Source: Litorilituus sp.
GTDB taxonomy: Bacteria > Pseudomonadota > Gammaproteobacteria > Enterobacterales > Alteromonadaceae
Direction of reading: 5' to 3'
NCBI GenBank assembly: GCA_030754235.1
Contig: JASMAS010000038.1
Coordinates: 1-37,113, forward strand
DNA: 37,113 nt
Shown: piece after piece, positions 15,636 through 24,331 of the stretch
How positions within the stretch are numbered: position 1 is the first letter of the stretch
How the letters are laid out: each line of letters opens with the position of its first letter
Made by a program: the position numbers and the translations under genes
The notes under the pieces: model-generated
What the model was told of the DNA's origin: nothing
The model's database searches: none
The model's input: only the letters and a program-made list of their open reading frames with translations

Positions 15636-15881
15636 TTAATCTCTAGCTATTAGGACTGTATGCAACGATGTTATTGGAACACATAGTCTATTTAGCATGG
15701 TCAGGTCATTATTTGTATTAATGGTATTATTCTCTTTTAAAAAAAATAACGCTGAAGGTAATCCTTGTAAACCAGACCTTTGAGATCTTAGCAACCAACT
15801 GATAACATCACCAAATAAATGAAATATAGAATGACTTATATTTAAGTCATTTGGCTTGTTATAAGCTCGCTTTTGCAGCAC
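15636..15881 (-). CDS. Doubtful small open frame between flhB and flhA
   Basis: An 81-codon frame starting at GTG (15881). No family was recognised. It reads LFGDVISWLLRSQRSGLQGL in the middle and ends VPITSLHTVLIARD. There is no clear ribosome-binding site. It could be a real small protein, a fragment of a broken gene or chance. It lies on the same strand as its neighbours and would be co-transcribed with flhB. Confidence 0.2.
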   Translation of the reverse strand: MLQKRAYNKPNDLNISHSIFHLFGDVISWLLRSQRSGLQGLPSALFFLKENNTINTNNDLTMLNRLCVPITSLHTVLIARD

Positions 15882-15915
15882 TAAGTTGAGCGATTCATTA
15901 TTTCAATTAATGGTA

Positions 15916-17046
15916 TTAGTATTTAAATTCATCGGGAATAGGTAGATTTTTTGCAACTGGTATTGGTTTTTTGGCACGCCCTTTTCGATGTTCATTTAAT
16001 TGAAAGATAAACGCAAGTACTTGCGCTACTGCCGCATATAGCTCTTCGGGGATATTTTGCTCTACTTCTGCGGTGTAATAAAGCGAACGAGCCAGAGCGG
16101 GAGACTGGAGTATTTCCACATTATGCTCTTTAGCTATGGTCCGTATATGCAAAGCCATTTCGTCAATACCTTTAGCAACTAACACTGGTGCTCCGCCTGT
16201 TGCGGCATCATATTTTAATGCCACGCTAAAATGTGTTGGGTTGGTAATAACTACATCAGCATTAGGTACTTCAGCCATTTGACGTCGCTGAGACATTTCA
16301 TACTGAGTTCGTTTTATTCTGCCTTTTATTTCAGGATTACCTTCGGTGTTTTTGTGTTCATCCTTAATTTCTTGCTTAGTCATTTTAAGCTGCCTGGTGT
16401 GATTCCACACCTGATAAGGCGCGTCAACAGCAGCAATAATACCAATAGATAACGCGAGCACTAAAAACATCCATAACAATAAATTTACCGCGTGACCAAA
16501 GTTTGTTGGGATGGTTTCTAAACTTAAGCCTATAATTTGCTCAAATAAACTAGATAACAATAAAAAGGCAACTATAAATACCACAAAAAATTTTAATATA
16601 GACTTAACTAATTCTACTCCTGCTTGTACGCCAAACATACGCTTAAAGCCAGAAAGAGGTGAAAGCTTACTCGCTTTAGGCGCCATTGCCTGCCAAGAAA
16701 AACTCATTCCCCCTAGCATAGTATTACCAATAAAAGCCGCTAAGATAATAATGAAATATATCCACAACAATGGCCAAATAATTGAGCTGATAGCACCACT
16801 AACTACATTAAAAATAGCATTAACATCCATTGCTTCTTGGCGAGTCAGGCTAAACAAACGTTTCATTACTGTTGATAAAGCATGGGCTAATGAGTTGCCC
16901 ATCAAGAGTAAAGCACAAGCACTACCTACCAAGACAAACATGGTGCCAAGGTCTTTGGATCTGGCTATTTGCCCTTTCTTTCTGGCATCGGTGAGTTTTT
17001 TTGCCGTAGGCTGTTCGGTTTTTTCACCACTGTCTGACTCAGCCAT
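15916..17046 (-). CDS. flhB: Flagellar export switch protein FlhB
   Basis: A 376-residue FlhB. The N-terminus SGEKTEQPTAKKLTDARKKGQI is diagnostic. Four membrane segments lie at about 30-50, 90-110, 143-168 and 185-206. The cytoplasmic domain carries the autocleavage motif NPTH at 269-272, the canonical position, so substrate switching from rod/hook to filament should work. It partners FlhA, FliP, FliQ, FliR and the hook ruler FliK. Its ATG follows the fliR stop with no gap. Confidence 0.96.
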   Translation of the reverse strand: MAESDSGEKTEQPTAKKLTDARKKGQIARSKDLGTMFVLVGSACALLLMGNSLAHALSTVMKRLFSLTRQEAMDVNAIFNVVSGAISSIIWPLLWIYFIIILAAFIGNTMLGGMSFSWQAMAPKASKLSPLSGFKRMFGVQAGVELVKSILKFFVVFIVAFLLLSSLFEQIIGLSLETIPTNFGHAVNLLLWMFLVLALSIGIIAAVDAPYQVWNHTRQLKMTKQEIKDEHKNTEGNPEIKGRIKRTQYEMSQRRQMAEVPNADVVITNPTHFSVALKYDAATGGAPVLVAKGIDEMALHIRTIAKEHNVEILQSPALARSLYYTAEVEQNIPEELYAAVAQVLAFIFQLNEHRKGRAKKPIPVAKNLPIPDEFKY

Positions 17047-17832
17047 TTAAGGCGCTGCCTGGCAATCAATTAGATAGCAACTAAAGTCCAATGCTCGTTG
17101 CCATTGCAATTCAAAGTGAACAAGGAAGTTGCCAAAGGTTAACCACATAATCAATAGACCGGCCATCATGGTTATAGGAAAACCAATAGCAAAAATATTT
17201 AATTGTGGTGCTGCTCGGGTCATGATGCCAAAAGAAAAATTAATCAATAACATCGCGGTAAGTGGCGCTAGCGCTAATGATAACGCAGTTGCAAACATCC
17301 AACTTCCCCATTGCACGAGCTCTTTAAATTTAATGCTATTAAAATAGTCCCCACCAATAGGCAAGGTATCAAAACTAGAAACAACAAATTGCAAATAGGC
17401 TAAATGGCCATCCATAACCCAAAATAAAAGCGAAGATAGAATTAAAAAAAACTGACCAACAGCAGGTACATTCATACCACTGGCGGGATCAACTAACGAG
17501 GCAAAACCTAAACCCGATTGCATTGCTATAATTTGCCCAGCTAAAGTAAAAGTATTAACTACCATGACAGTAACAAAGCCTAACAAAGCACCAATAATAG
17601 TTTGCTGACCAATAAGCAACGCGGTGTTTAATGATAATAGCTGTTCTATTTTGGTTGGGGGAATAGCAGGCATGATGGCAATAGTGACAGTAACACACAA
17701 AAAAAGTTTTATTCTGGTAGGAATATTACGAGCACTAAAACCTATCATAGTCATCACTAAAGCAGAGACTCGTGTGAAAGGCAGAATAAAATCGGCCAGA
17801 TATTGATTAATAACTGACTCAGTAAACTCCAT
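17047..17832 (-). CDS. fliR: Flagellar export gate protein FliR
   Basis: A 261-residue FliR with about six membrane helices. Family signs are FTRVSALVMTMIGFSARNIP near the N-terminus and GLGFASLVDPASGMNVPAVGQF in the middle. It forms the FliPQR export channel core. The ATG overlaps the fliQ stop by one base (TAATG), which implies coupled translation, and flhB follows without a gap. Confidence 0.95.
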   Translation of the reverse strand: MEFTESVINQYLADFILPFTRVSALVMTMIGFSARNIPTRIKLFLCVTVTIAIMPAIPPTKIEQLLSLNTALLIGQQTIIGALLGFVTVMVVNTFTLAGQIIAMQSGLGFASLVDPASGMNVPAVGQFFLILSSLLFWVMDGHLAYLQFVVSSFDTLPIGGDYFNSIKFKELVQWGSWMFATALSLALAPLTAMLLINFSFGIMTRAAPQLNIFAIGFPITMMAGLLIMWLTFGNFLVHFELQWQRALDFSCYLIDCQAAP

Positions 17833-18101
17833 TAGCTGATCACACTTGGAATACTAGCAACCAGCCTAAAGGTATAATCCATCAACTTTTGCACCCCCCA
17901 ATGACCACCATAGATAAGTGCCAGCAAAGTGACGATAAGACGCGGCAAAAAGCTTAAGGTCTGCTCATTAATTGAAGTTGCGGCTTGAAAAATAGCCACA
18001 AGTAAACCAACAAATAAGCTAGGTAAGATCACCGCACACACTAGTACAATCACTAGCAGCAATGCATCTCTTAGAATGTCAACAAAGACTTCTGGCCCCA
18101 T
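17832..18101 (-). CDS. fliQ: Flagellar export gate protein FliQ
   Basis: An 89-residue protein with two membrane helices (about 12-38 and 50-72), including the family sequence FVGLLVAIFQAATSINEQTL and FLPRLIVTL. It is a subunit of the FliPQR gate. ATG start, 40 bases after fliP, and one-base overlap with fliR. Confidence 0.95.
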   Translation of the reverse strand: MGPEVFVDILRDALLLVIVLVCAVILPSLFVGLLVAIFQAATSINEQTLSFLPRLIVTLLALIYGGHWGVQKLMDYTFRLVASIPSVIS

Positions 18102-18141
18102 CTTAATTTCTCTTAAAACGATAAAGATTAACTAACATAAT

Positions 18142-18909
18142 TTAACCACCCAAACCATAACTTGTCGCAATAGTACCGATAACTAAATTCCACCCATCCA
18201 CTAAAACAAAAAGCATGAGTTTAAAGGGTAAAGAAACTATCATAGGCGATAACATCATCATCCCCATGGCCATTAATATACTCGCAACAACTAAATCAAT
18301 AATTAAAAATGGAATAAATAAAATAAAACCTATTTGAAAAGCCGTTTTTAACTCACTGATAATAAAAGCAGGAATAATTACCGTCATTGGTAAATCTGTT
18401 GGCTTATCAACAGCGTCTAATCCAGCCATAGATGCTAACGTATCAAGATCTTTTAACCTTGTTTGTTCAAGCATAAAAGAACGCAATGGTACTTTGGCTT
18501 TATCAATAGCTTCAACAGAGGTAAGTTGCTCACTCAGGTAAGGTTGAATTGCGGCGTCATCAATTTGCTTATACACTGGCGTCATAATAAATAAGGTCAT
18601 AAATAACGTTAGCCCAATAATAACTTGGTTTGATGGTGTTTGTTGTAAACCAAAAGCTTGTCGCAAAATAGCCATAACCACAACAATACGGGTAAAAGAG
18701 GTCATCATAATAACGGCAGCAGGAATAAAGCTTAGTGCCGTCATAAAGATTAAAATTTGAAGCGTAACTGAATACTCTTGTGATCCATCAGGGTTAGTTG
18801 TTAACGTTAATGCCGACATTGATAAATCATCAGCAGCGTAAAGGCCAAAGCTAGTCCCTAAGGTGATTAAGAGCAATAAAGTAGTAAAGAGTATGTTTTT
18901 TATCATCAT
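18142..18909 (-). CDS. fliP: Flagellar export gate protein FliP
   Basis: A 255-residue FliP with a cleavable-looking signal peptide ([20 protein letters not shown], cleavage near residue 25) and about four membrane helices. Family motifs include [44 protein letters not shown] and the [25 protein letters not shown] end. It forms the core of the export gate with FliQ and FliR. Two adjacent ATG codons (18909 and 18906) could both serve, and the ribosome-binding site is weak. It lies 12 bases after fliO. Confidence 0.95.
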   Translation of the reverse strand: MMIKNILFTTLLLLITLGTSFGLYAADDLSMSALTLTTNPDGSQEYSVTLQILIFMTALSFIPAAVIMMTSFTRIVVVMAILRQAFGLQQTPSNQVIIGLTLFMTLFIMTPVYKQIDDAAIQPYLSEQLTSVEAIDKAKVPLRSFMLEQTRLKDLDTLASMAGLDAVDKPTDLPMTVIIPAFIISELKTAFQIGFILFIPFLIIDLVVASILMAMGMMMLSPMIVSLPFKLMLFVLVDGWNLVIGTIATSYGLGG

Positions 18910-18921
18910 TGTTTTTTCAAT

Positions 18922-19386
18922 TTACTTGTTGTTTGTCTTTTGTAAAAAAGCCAACACATTGCTAGAAAGTGGCAATGACTTATCTGAAGGCAATGATATA
19001 GGCTCATCAAGCGCCTCAATTAAAGTGATTTGCTGGGCAGTCACGCCTAACACTAATTGTTGCGATCCAACCTGCACAACAACTAACCGCTCTTTTGATC
19101 CTAAAGATAAATTTGCGATAACTTTTAACTGACTTGTATTTTGTTGGAAAAAATTAAATCGTTTTAAGACAAGAGCACTTACAATAATTAATGCCAGTAC
19201 TATAAATAGTGATAATATCATACCGCTAGCATCAGTATTAGCCATCACATGTTTACCAACTTGTGGCACTGCATCAACGACTGTTTGCTCGTGAGATTCC
19301 CTAGCAGAAGAAACCTCCTGAGCAAGTGTTATTTGTGCTAATAACAGCAGAGATAACAATGTTACTGACTTTAAAAAATAGTGCAT
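18922..19386 (-). CDS. fliO: Flagellar biosynthesis protein FliO
   Basis: A 154-residue protein. A hydrophobic N-terminus (LLSLLLLAQITLAQEV) looks like a signal peptide, a second membrane helix lies at about 52-73, and a cytoplasmic FliO domain (SLGSKERLVVVQVGSQQLVLGVT) follows. FliO helps assemble the FliP ring. Its ATG overlaps the fliN stop by one base (TAATG). Confidence 0.9.
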   Translation of the reverse strand: MHYFLKSVTLLSLLLLAQITLAQEVSSARESHEQTVVDAVPQVGKHVMANTDASGMILSLFIVLALIIVSALVLKRFNFFQQNTSQLKVIANLSLGSKERLVVVQVGSQQLVLGVTAQQITLIEALDEPISLPSDKSLPLSSNVLAFLQKTNNK

Positions 19387-19793
19387 TATTTTAGTTTTTT
19401 AATACGTTCTATTTGACTGATAACATCAGTTAAACGAATACCAAACTTATCATTAACAACAACCACTTCACCATGAGCTATTAACGTGCCATTAACGAGC
19501 ACATCTAACGCTTCACCCGCAACGCGATCAAGCTCTACTACCGAGCCTTGGTTTAGCTGTAGTAAATTTCTGATACTGATATTACTGCGCCCTACTTCCA
19601 TTGAAATAGTCACGGGAATATCTAAAATAGCATCAAGTTTGCGTTTTTCTTCACCTGTAATAGGAGTGTCATCTTCTGTTAGCTCTTCAAGCTCAACAGC
19701 TTCGGCTTGCTCAGATTCACCTGCAGCGGCTTCAGCTTGCTCATCAAGTGCCTCATCCCACATGCTTAGATCTTCATCATTATCATTACTCAT
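19386..19793 (-). CDS. fliN: Flagellar C-ring switch protein FliN
   Basis: A 135-residue FliN. The N-terminal 55 residues are acidic and variable. The SpoA domain (about 60-133) has LDIPVTISMEVGRSNISIRN and VNDKFGIRLTDVISQIERIKKL. It forms the bottom of the C-ring with FliM and is a docking site for FliH. The ATG at 19793 is preferred because GAGG lies eight bases before it; a TTG seven codons upstream would extend the frame but lacks a site. Coupled to fliO by TAATG. Confidence 0.93.
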   Translation of the reverse strand: MSNDNDEDLSMWDEALDEQAEAAAGESEQAEAVELEELTEDDTPITGEEKRKLDAILDIPVTISMEVGRSNISIRNLLQLNQGSVVELDRVAGEALDVLVNGTLIAHGEVVVVNDKFGIRLTDVISQIERIKKLK

Positions 19794-19846
19794 ACCGCTT
19801 GCCTCAATATTCAATTCTTAGGTGATTTTTACTTATTAATGATTGT

Positions 19847-20911
19847 TTATAAATCATCTTCTAATAGCTGCAGTTCTGCATCACTATCTAGGCGTTTACC
19901 GCCTTTTGTTAAAATGGTCAGTTCAGATTTCACTGATTCTGGACGTTTAATTTTTTCTTCAATTTTCAGAGCAACATTGTCTCTACTTCGACCTAGTTTC
20001 GCTCTAAACGTTGGTAAATCTTCAATTAATACTGTGATATGATCAGGAATTTCTACAGGAATAATATCACCTGCTTGTAATTCCATCACTTGACTTAATG
20101 GCAAGTCTACTTCCAAAAACTTGGTATTAACAGCCACTGGCACATCCATAATTTCATCGCGTAATGCTTTAGACCAGCGCATATCCGTATCTTCTTTATC
20201 ACTTTGTACGCCGGCATCAAGTAATTCTCTGATAGGTTCAAGCATTGAATAAGGCAGAGCCACATGAAAATCACCACCACCACCATCAAGTTCAATATGA
20301 AAAGAGCTGATAACAACAACTTCAGTTGGGTTAACAATATTTGCCATGGAAGGATTAACTTCTGAATCTAAATATTCAAAAGAGACATCCATCACAGGAG
20401 ACCAAGCTTCTTTATAATCTTCAAAAATTAATTTTAATAACATTTGAATTATACGTCGCTCTGTGGGGGTAAATTCACGCCCTTCAATTTTGGCGTGATA
20501 ACGACCATCACCACCAAAAAAGTTATCTACTAAAATGAAAACCAAACGTGCTTCCATAGTGATAAGCCCCGTGCCTTTTAGAGGGCGAAAACGCACCATA
20601 TTCAAGCTTGTAGGGACAAAAAGAGTATGGATATATTCACCAAACTTTATCATTTGAATGCCGTTAATGGACACCTCAGCCGTACGACGCATCATATTAA
20701 ATAAACTAATGCGCATATGACGAGCAAAGCGCTCGTTGACCATTTCAAGCGTAGGCATACGACCACGCACAATGCGATCTTGGGAAGAGAAGTCATAATC
20801 AGAGGTACCGTCTTCTCGCTCGTCAACCTCTTCTTTTACTTCTTCTTCTTCAACATCATCAACACCATGTAGTAGCGCATCAATTTCGTCTTGCGATAAT
20901 AAATCACTCAC
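19847..20911 (-). CDS. fliM: Flagellar C-ring switch protein FliM
   Basis: A 354-residue FliM. The N-terminal MSDLLSQDEIDALLHGV is the CheY-P binding peptide. The middle CheC-like domain spans about 45-235 and the C-terminal SpoA domain about 250-330. CheY-P binding here changes rotation. The start is GTG at 20911; the family-conserved N-terminus follows directly and no ATG is nearby upstream. It sits between fliL and fliN in the usual order. Confidence 0.95.
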   Translation of the reverse strand: MSDLLSQDEIDALLHGVDDVEEEEVKEEVDEREDGTSDYDFSSQDRIVRGRMPTLEMVNERFARHMRISLFNMMRRTAEVSINGIQMIKFGEYIHTLFVPTSLNMVRFRPLKGTGLITMEARLVFILVDNFFGGDGRYHAKIEGREFTPTERRIIQMLLKLIFEDYKEAWSPVMDVSFEYLDSEVNPSMANIVNPTEVVVISSFHIELDGGGGDFHVALPYSMLEPIRELLDAGVQSDKEDTDMRWSKALRDEIMDVPVAVNTKFLEVDLPLSQVMELQAGDIIPVEIPDHITVLIEDLPTFRAKLGRSRDNVALKIEEKIKRPESVKSELTILTKGGKRLDSDAELQLLEDDL

Positions 20912-20974
20912 GGAATATTCTCTTCTTTGGCATAACCATACCTAAACAATAATTTATGGCTTAATTGTTAAATG

Positions 20975-21532
20975 CTATTGCATTACAAAGCCAGTAAATA
21001 GTACTTTTTCAATCGTTTTATTGCCTTCAACATCTTTCATAATTTTTTGTACCGCAGCCAATGATTGTTGTTTTAAAGACTCTTTACCTGCACTTGTTGA
21101 TAAGTCATCAGCATTAGCTTGCGAAAAAACGCCTAATAAAGTACTTTCAATTAAAGGTACATGCATTTTGGCATTCTCTTCATTTTCGCTACCGCGCACT
21201 AACAACTGCACTTTAATTTCCACAAAGCGATCACGCGCAGAACCTGGTACATTAAAACGAAATGGCCTAGCCATAGGAACATAGAGTGCACTCCCCACTT
21301 GTGGCCCTTTTTTTTCAGCGCTTTCGCCACCATCTGACTCACTATTTAAGGCCGCATCAAGTTCTTCTGGTATAGGTTCATCACCTGCCATAAAAAAGAA
21401 ATAGCCACCACCACCAGCACCAAGTAACACGACTACAGCAATAATAATGATGATGAGTTTTTTCTTCTTAACATTACCATCAAGTTCTAACTCAGCATCA
21501 TTACCGTCAGCTTTTTCTTTATCATCTGCCAT
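20975..21532 (-). CDS. fliL: Flagellar basal body-associated protein FliL
   Basis: A 185-residue protein. A short lysine-rich cytoplasmic tail precedes a single membrane helix (about 27-50, IIIIIAVVVLLGAGGGGYFFF), followed by an acidic linker and the periplasmic FliL domain (about 85-185, PFRFNVPGSARDRFVEIKVQ). It surrounds the stator and supports motor torque. ATG start with AAGGA upstream. It lies 136 bases after fliK. Confidence 0.95.
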   Translation of the reverse strand: MADDKEKADGNDAELELDGNVKKKKLIIIIIAVVVLLGAGGGGYFFFMAGDEPIPEELDAALNSESDGGESAEKKGPQVGSALYVPMARPFRFNVPGSARDRFVEIKVQLLVRGSENEENAKMHVPLIESTLLGVFSQANADDLSTSAGKESLKQQSLAAVQKIMKDVEGNKTIEKVLFTGFVMQ

Positions 21533-21668
21533 GGGCTTTCCTTTATTATCTACATACTAAAGTAAACTATATCCTTGAAACGTAACTTAGCCAATGTGTT
21601 TTCATCAACTTAAGGTGATTTAGCTTAAAATATCTTCACATCTTTAATTTTCCACTTAAATTTTACCT

Positions 21669-23714
21669 TTAAGCATAATAATCAACAACATTTGCTGAAG
21701 TATTAATTACTTGAGCAGACAAGTTATGTTCTGCAACATCACTGGCATTAGCCGTTTCTTCGCCTTGATGTGAAGATGAATTATCTGCAAATTCTTCATT
21801 AGCTGAATGCTGAAATTGTTGCTCTACATTGGCATCACCTACATCAACTCCCTGTTGTGCCAACATATCACGTAATTTATGCATGTTTTGTTCTAATGCT
21901 TCTTTAGCCTGCTGATTTTGAACAATAAAATTAACTGCCGCCTGTTCACTTTGCAAGTTAACTCTCACTTGCATATTACCTAGCTCAGGAGGATCTAATT
22001 TAATATCGAACTGTTGAAGCTTTTGCGAAATCATCAACATCACTTTATCTTTTACCGCGTCAGCAAAATCTTTACGAAAGATAGCAATTGTTTCTTGGTG
22101 CAACTGACTATTAGTCTTTTGGCTTTGAATGAGTTCACTGGCAACCGTTGGGTTTAACTGTTCTACAGAGTGTTGCTCCATAGCTTGAGCAGCAACCTGT
22201 GTTGCTCTTGCACTTACATCAGTAAAGTTAGCATTAGTTGATAGAACCGTTTTAAGTTGTTGCGCTGGCTTCTCTTCTACCTTTTCACCTAGTTCATTTT
22301 GACTTTTCGGTATAGCCAACGCATCTTCTTGGCTTTCTTGAGTCAAAGACTCAATACTATTTTGTTGCCGTTGCCCTATTGTTTGATTCTGGCTTGCATG
22401 ATCAGTATTTACTTGGGTGGGACCTGACTGAACAGCATTTATTGAGGTGGTTAATTTGTTAACATTTTGACTATTACCTTGATAATTTACTTGCTCAGTA
22501 AAGTCTGTCTTTCTTTTATTATTAACATCTATAGTACTGCTAGTGCCAAGTTGATTTTCCGTGTTTTTTTCTGAATTCAATACCTTTGAAGTTAATGGAG
22601 TAGTTGACTGTACTACTTCAGTATCACCTTGATTAGATGCTACTGTTTTAGCTTCGGCTAATTCCACAACCTGTTGCTCAAATGTTGAAATATTAGGTTT
22701 AATTTGACTAGCATTAGCAAATATTACAGGCTCACCTGTTTTAAGATGAGATTTTTTATCCACATCGTTTTGATCTGTTTGTTCTGCAGTAATTGTCGAG
22801 GCTAACTTATCTTTAGTGCTAAGTAATTGCGCTTTAGTGTTTGCCGTTAACTGCTTTTGTTGATCCGTAGTGTTCGCCAGCGCTTTTTGCTGTATAACGC
22901 CTTGAACAGAAGTTTTACTTAAGGGCTGTTCAGCTTCAATAATAGGCTCTATATTTTCTGTGGTCACTAATGGATTTAAACCGTTCGTTTTTGGGTTAAT
23001 CATGGCTGCTTGTGTATGTGAAATAATCGCTGATTTTTTTGCCAAGAACCGCTCTGATTTTTCAACATTTTGAAGATCTAATTCAGCGCTAATACTCGCT
23101 TCTACGGACAGTTGAGCCACACTTTTATCCATATTGACTCGCGCAGATATAGAAGATTGCAGTTGCTTTTCATTAATGACAGCTTGCCCAATTATTTGGT
23201 TTGTGTTTTGCTCTCCTTGTTGGCCTGATAATACTTGGATATTAGCAACTGACTCCGTTGCTAATTTATGACTTTCAAGCAAAAGTTGCTGTTTATATGA
23301 CGTTTTTTGCTCACCAGAAAGCTCTGACAGCTGAGCCACACTTAACTCTGTTTGCTGTAGCGTGCTATCAGCTTTATGTAAAAAGGTCATTAACTGCTCT
23401 GAAGCTAATATCGCGTGATTTTGAGCAATATTTTCTTTTCCACCTTTTACAAGTTTGCCGCTTGCGGCAATATCTTGCTGCTCAATATTATTACTGTCTT
23501 GATGGTGACTTATTTTTTGTTGTTCAATGGTTTCTTCACTTGGGGTTGTTTCTTTATTGTTATCGCTGTAAGCACATCCCTGACTATTATCAAGATGTTG
23601 TTCAATTAACTGTGTGAAGCCCTCTCCACTGACATTGCTTATTCCAGATAAATTTTCATCTACAATTTCAATAACTTGAGGTGTATTGATGGGTAAAGCA
23701 TTAAGTTGTGTCAT
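21669..23714 (-). CDS. fliK: Flagellar hook-length control protein FliK
   Basis: A 681-residue FliK. About 540 residues are low-complexity, rich in Gln, Asn, Ser and Thr, as expected of a secreted ruler. The C-terminal hook-length control domain is clear: KDKVMLMISQKLQQFDIKLD, PPELGNMQVRVNLQSEQAAV and the following helix HKLRDMLAQQGVDVGD. It measures the hook and triggers FlhB to switch export. It is longer than enterobacterial FliK (about 400), which is common in marine relatives. ATG start after GGAAT. A sigma-54 promoter lies about 75-90 bases upstream, making it the first gene of a fliK-to-flhB operon. Confidence 0.93.
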   Translation of the reverse strand: MTQLNALPINTPQVIEIVDENLSGISNVSGEGFTQLIEQHLDNSQGCAYSDNNKETTPSEETIEQQKISHHQDSNNIEQQDIAASGKLVKGGKENIAQNHAILASEQLMTFLHKADSTLQQTELSVAQLSELSGEQKTSYKQQLLLESHKLATESVANIQVLSGQQGEQNTNQIIGQAVINEKQLQSSISARVNMDKSVAQLSVEASISAELDLQNVEKSERFLAKKSAIISHTQAAMINPKTNGLNPLVTTENIEPIIEAEQPLSKTSVQGVIQQKALANTTDQQKQLTANTKAQLLSTKDKLASTITAEQTDQNDVDKKSHLKTGEPVIFANASQIKPNISTFEQQVVELAEAKTVASNQGDTEVVQSTTPLTSKVLNSEKNTENQLGTSSTIDVNNKRKTDFTEQVNYQGNSQNVNKLTTSINAVQSGPTQVNTDHASQNQTIGQRQQNSIESLTQESQEDALAIPKSQNELGEKVEEKPAQQLKTVLSTNANFTDVSARATQVAAQAMEQHSVEQLNPTVASELIQSQKTNSQLHQETIAIFRKDFADAVKDKVMLMISQKLQQFDIKLDPPELGNMQVRVNLQSEQAAVNFIVQNQQAKEALEQNMHKLRDMLAQQGVDVGDANVEQQFQHSANEEFADNSSSHQGEETANASDVAEHNLSAQVINTSANVVDYYA

Positions 23715-23788
23715 AATTATTCCAAAAGCTAATCTGTAGTGCTGAAGTTAAAAATTAATAAAATAATCAATTCAATCTCTTTGTAATA

Positions 23789-23804
23789 AGCAAAAAACAT
23801 TCCA
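23789..23804 (-). promoter_or_regulatory. Sigma-54 promoter upstream of fliK
   Basis: The minus strand reads TGGAATGTTTTTTGCT with GG and GC ten bases apart and a strong TTTGCT -12 element. It lies in the 105-base fliJ-fliK gap and would give a leader of about 65 bases. Confidence 0.75.
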
Positions 23805-23819
23805 TTTTGATATTATTTA

Positions 23820-24263
23820 TTAGCTAGCCCGACGACGAATGAACTGTTGTGTTGCTATTTCATCAAACATTTTTTGTTCTTTTTTAGCATCTAATTTAGC
23901 TAATTCTTGCTGTCGCTTAGCCGTTAGCACTTCAACAGCTTGTACTTTATGCCTTTGTTTAAGCCAAGCTTTTTTACTTTGCTCAACCAAAGCCTTAGCT
24001 TGTTTTAATGCAATTTCTACTTGAGCTGAAGCATAATCAAGCTTACTAATAAAAGCATGATAATGGTTATAAGTAGCACTATCTAAGCCAGTACTTGAGC
24101 GTTGACTTAAACGTTTCATATACTCTAAACGATAGTCAGCGACACTTTGTAAGCGTACTAGGTTTTGTTGGTAGTCATTTTCAGCATTGCGCAATGTATT
24201 AGCGGCAAGTTCTTCTTTACTTTTCTCAAATTTCAGCAAGGTTATTAATTGGTTGGTTGCCAT
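23820..24263 (-). CDS. fliJ: Flagellar export chaperone FliJ
   Basis: A 147-residue protein that is nearly all helical coiled coil (LLKFEKSKEELAANTLRNAE, then QSVADYRLEYMKRLSQRSS) and ends in basic residues QFIRRRAS. This fits FliJ, the central stalk of the FliI ATPase ring and an escort for chaperones. It has ATG with GGAGA upstream. It is last in the fliE-fliF-fliG-fliH-fliI-fliJ order. Confidence 0.92.
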   Translation of the reverse strand: MATNQLITLLKFEKSKEELAANTLRNAENDYQQNLVRLQSVADYRLEYMKRLSQRSSTGLDSATYNHYHAFISKLDYASAQVEIALKQAKALVEQSKKAWLKQRHKVQAVEVLTAKRQQELAKLDAKKEQKMFDEIATQQFIRRRAS

Positions 24264-24331
24264 AAAATATCTCCAATAAAAAATAGTTACCGTGACGACT
24301 TATTCATCACAACACCGTAATCTGTCATACC

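Larger units (their letters stand above)
15375..15915. other. 541-base gap between flhA and flhB
   Basis: This is the largest gap within the minus-strand block. It holds the flhA sigma-54 promoter near its flhA end, a small TGGTTT/AAACCA stem-loop near 15578-15593, and one weak open frame (15636-15881). No RNA gene, insertion sequence or strong terminator was recognised. In most relatives flhB and flhA are closely spaced, so the extra DNA may be a decayed insertion. Confidence 0.5.

Noticed and set aside
16511-17050. 179-codon plus-strand frame over flhB
   Set aside because: It lies antisense to the clearly conserved flhB, has no recognised family and has the composition of a mirror frame.
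23258-23617. 119-codon plus-strand frame over the 5' part of fliK
   Set aside because: It is antisense to low-complexity fliK sequence with no ribosome-binding site or family match.
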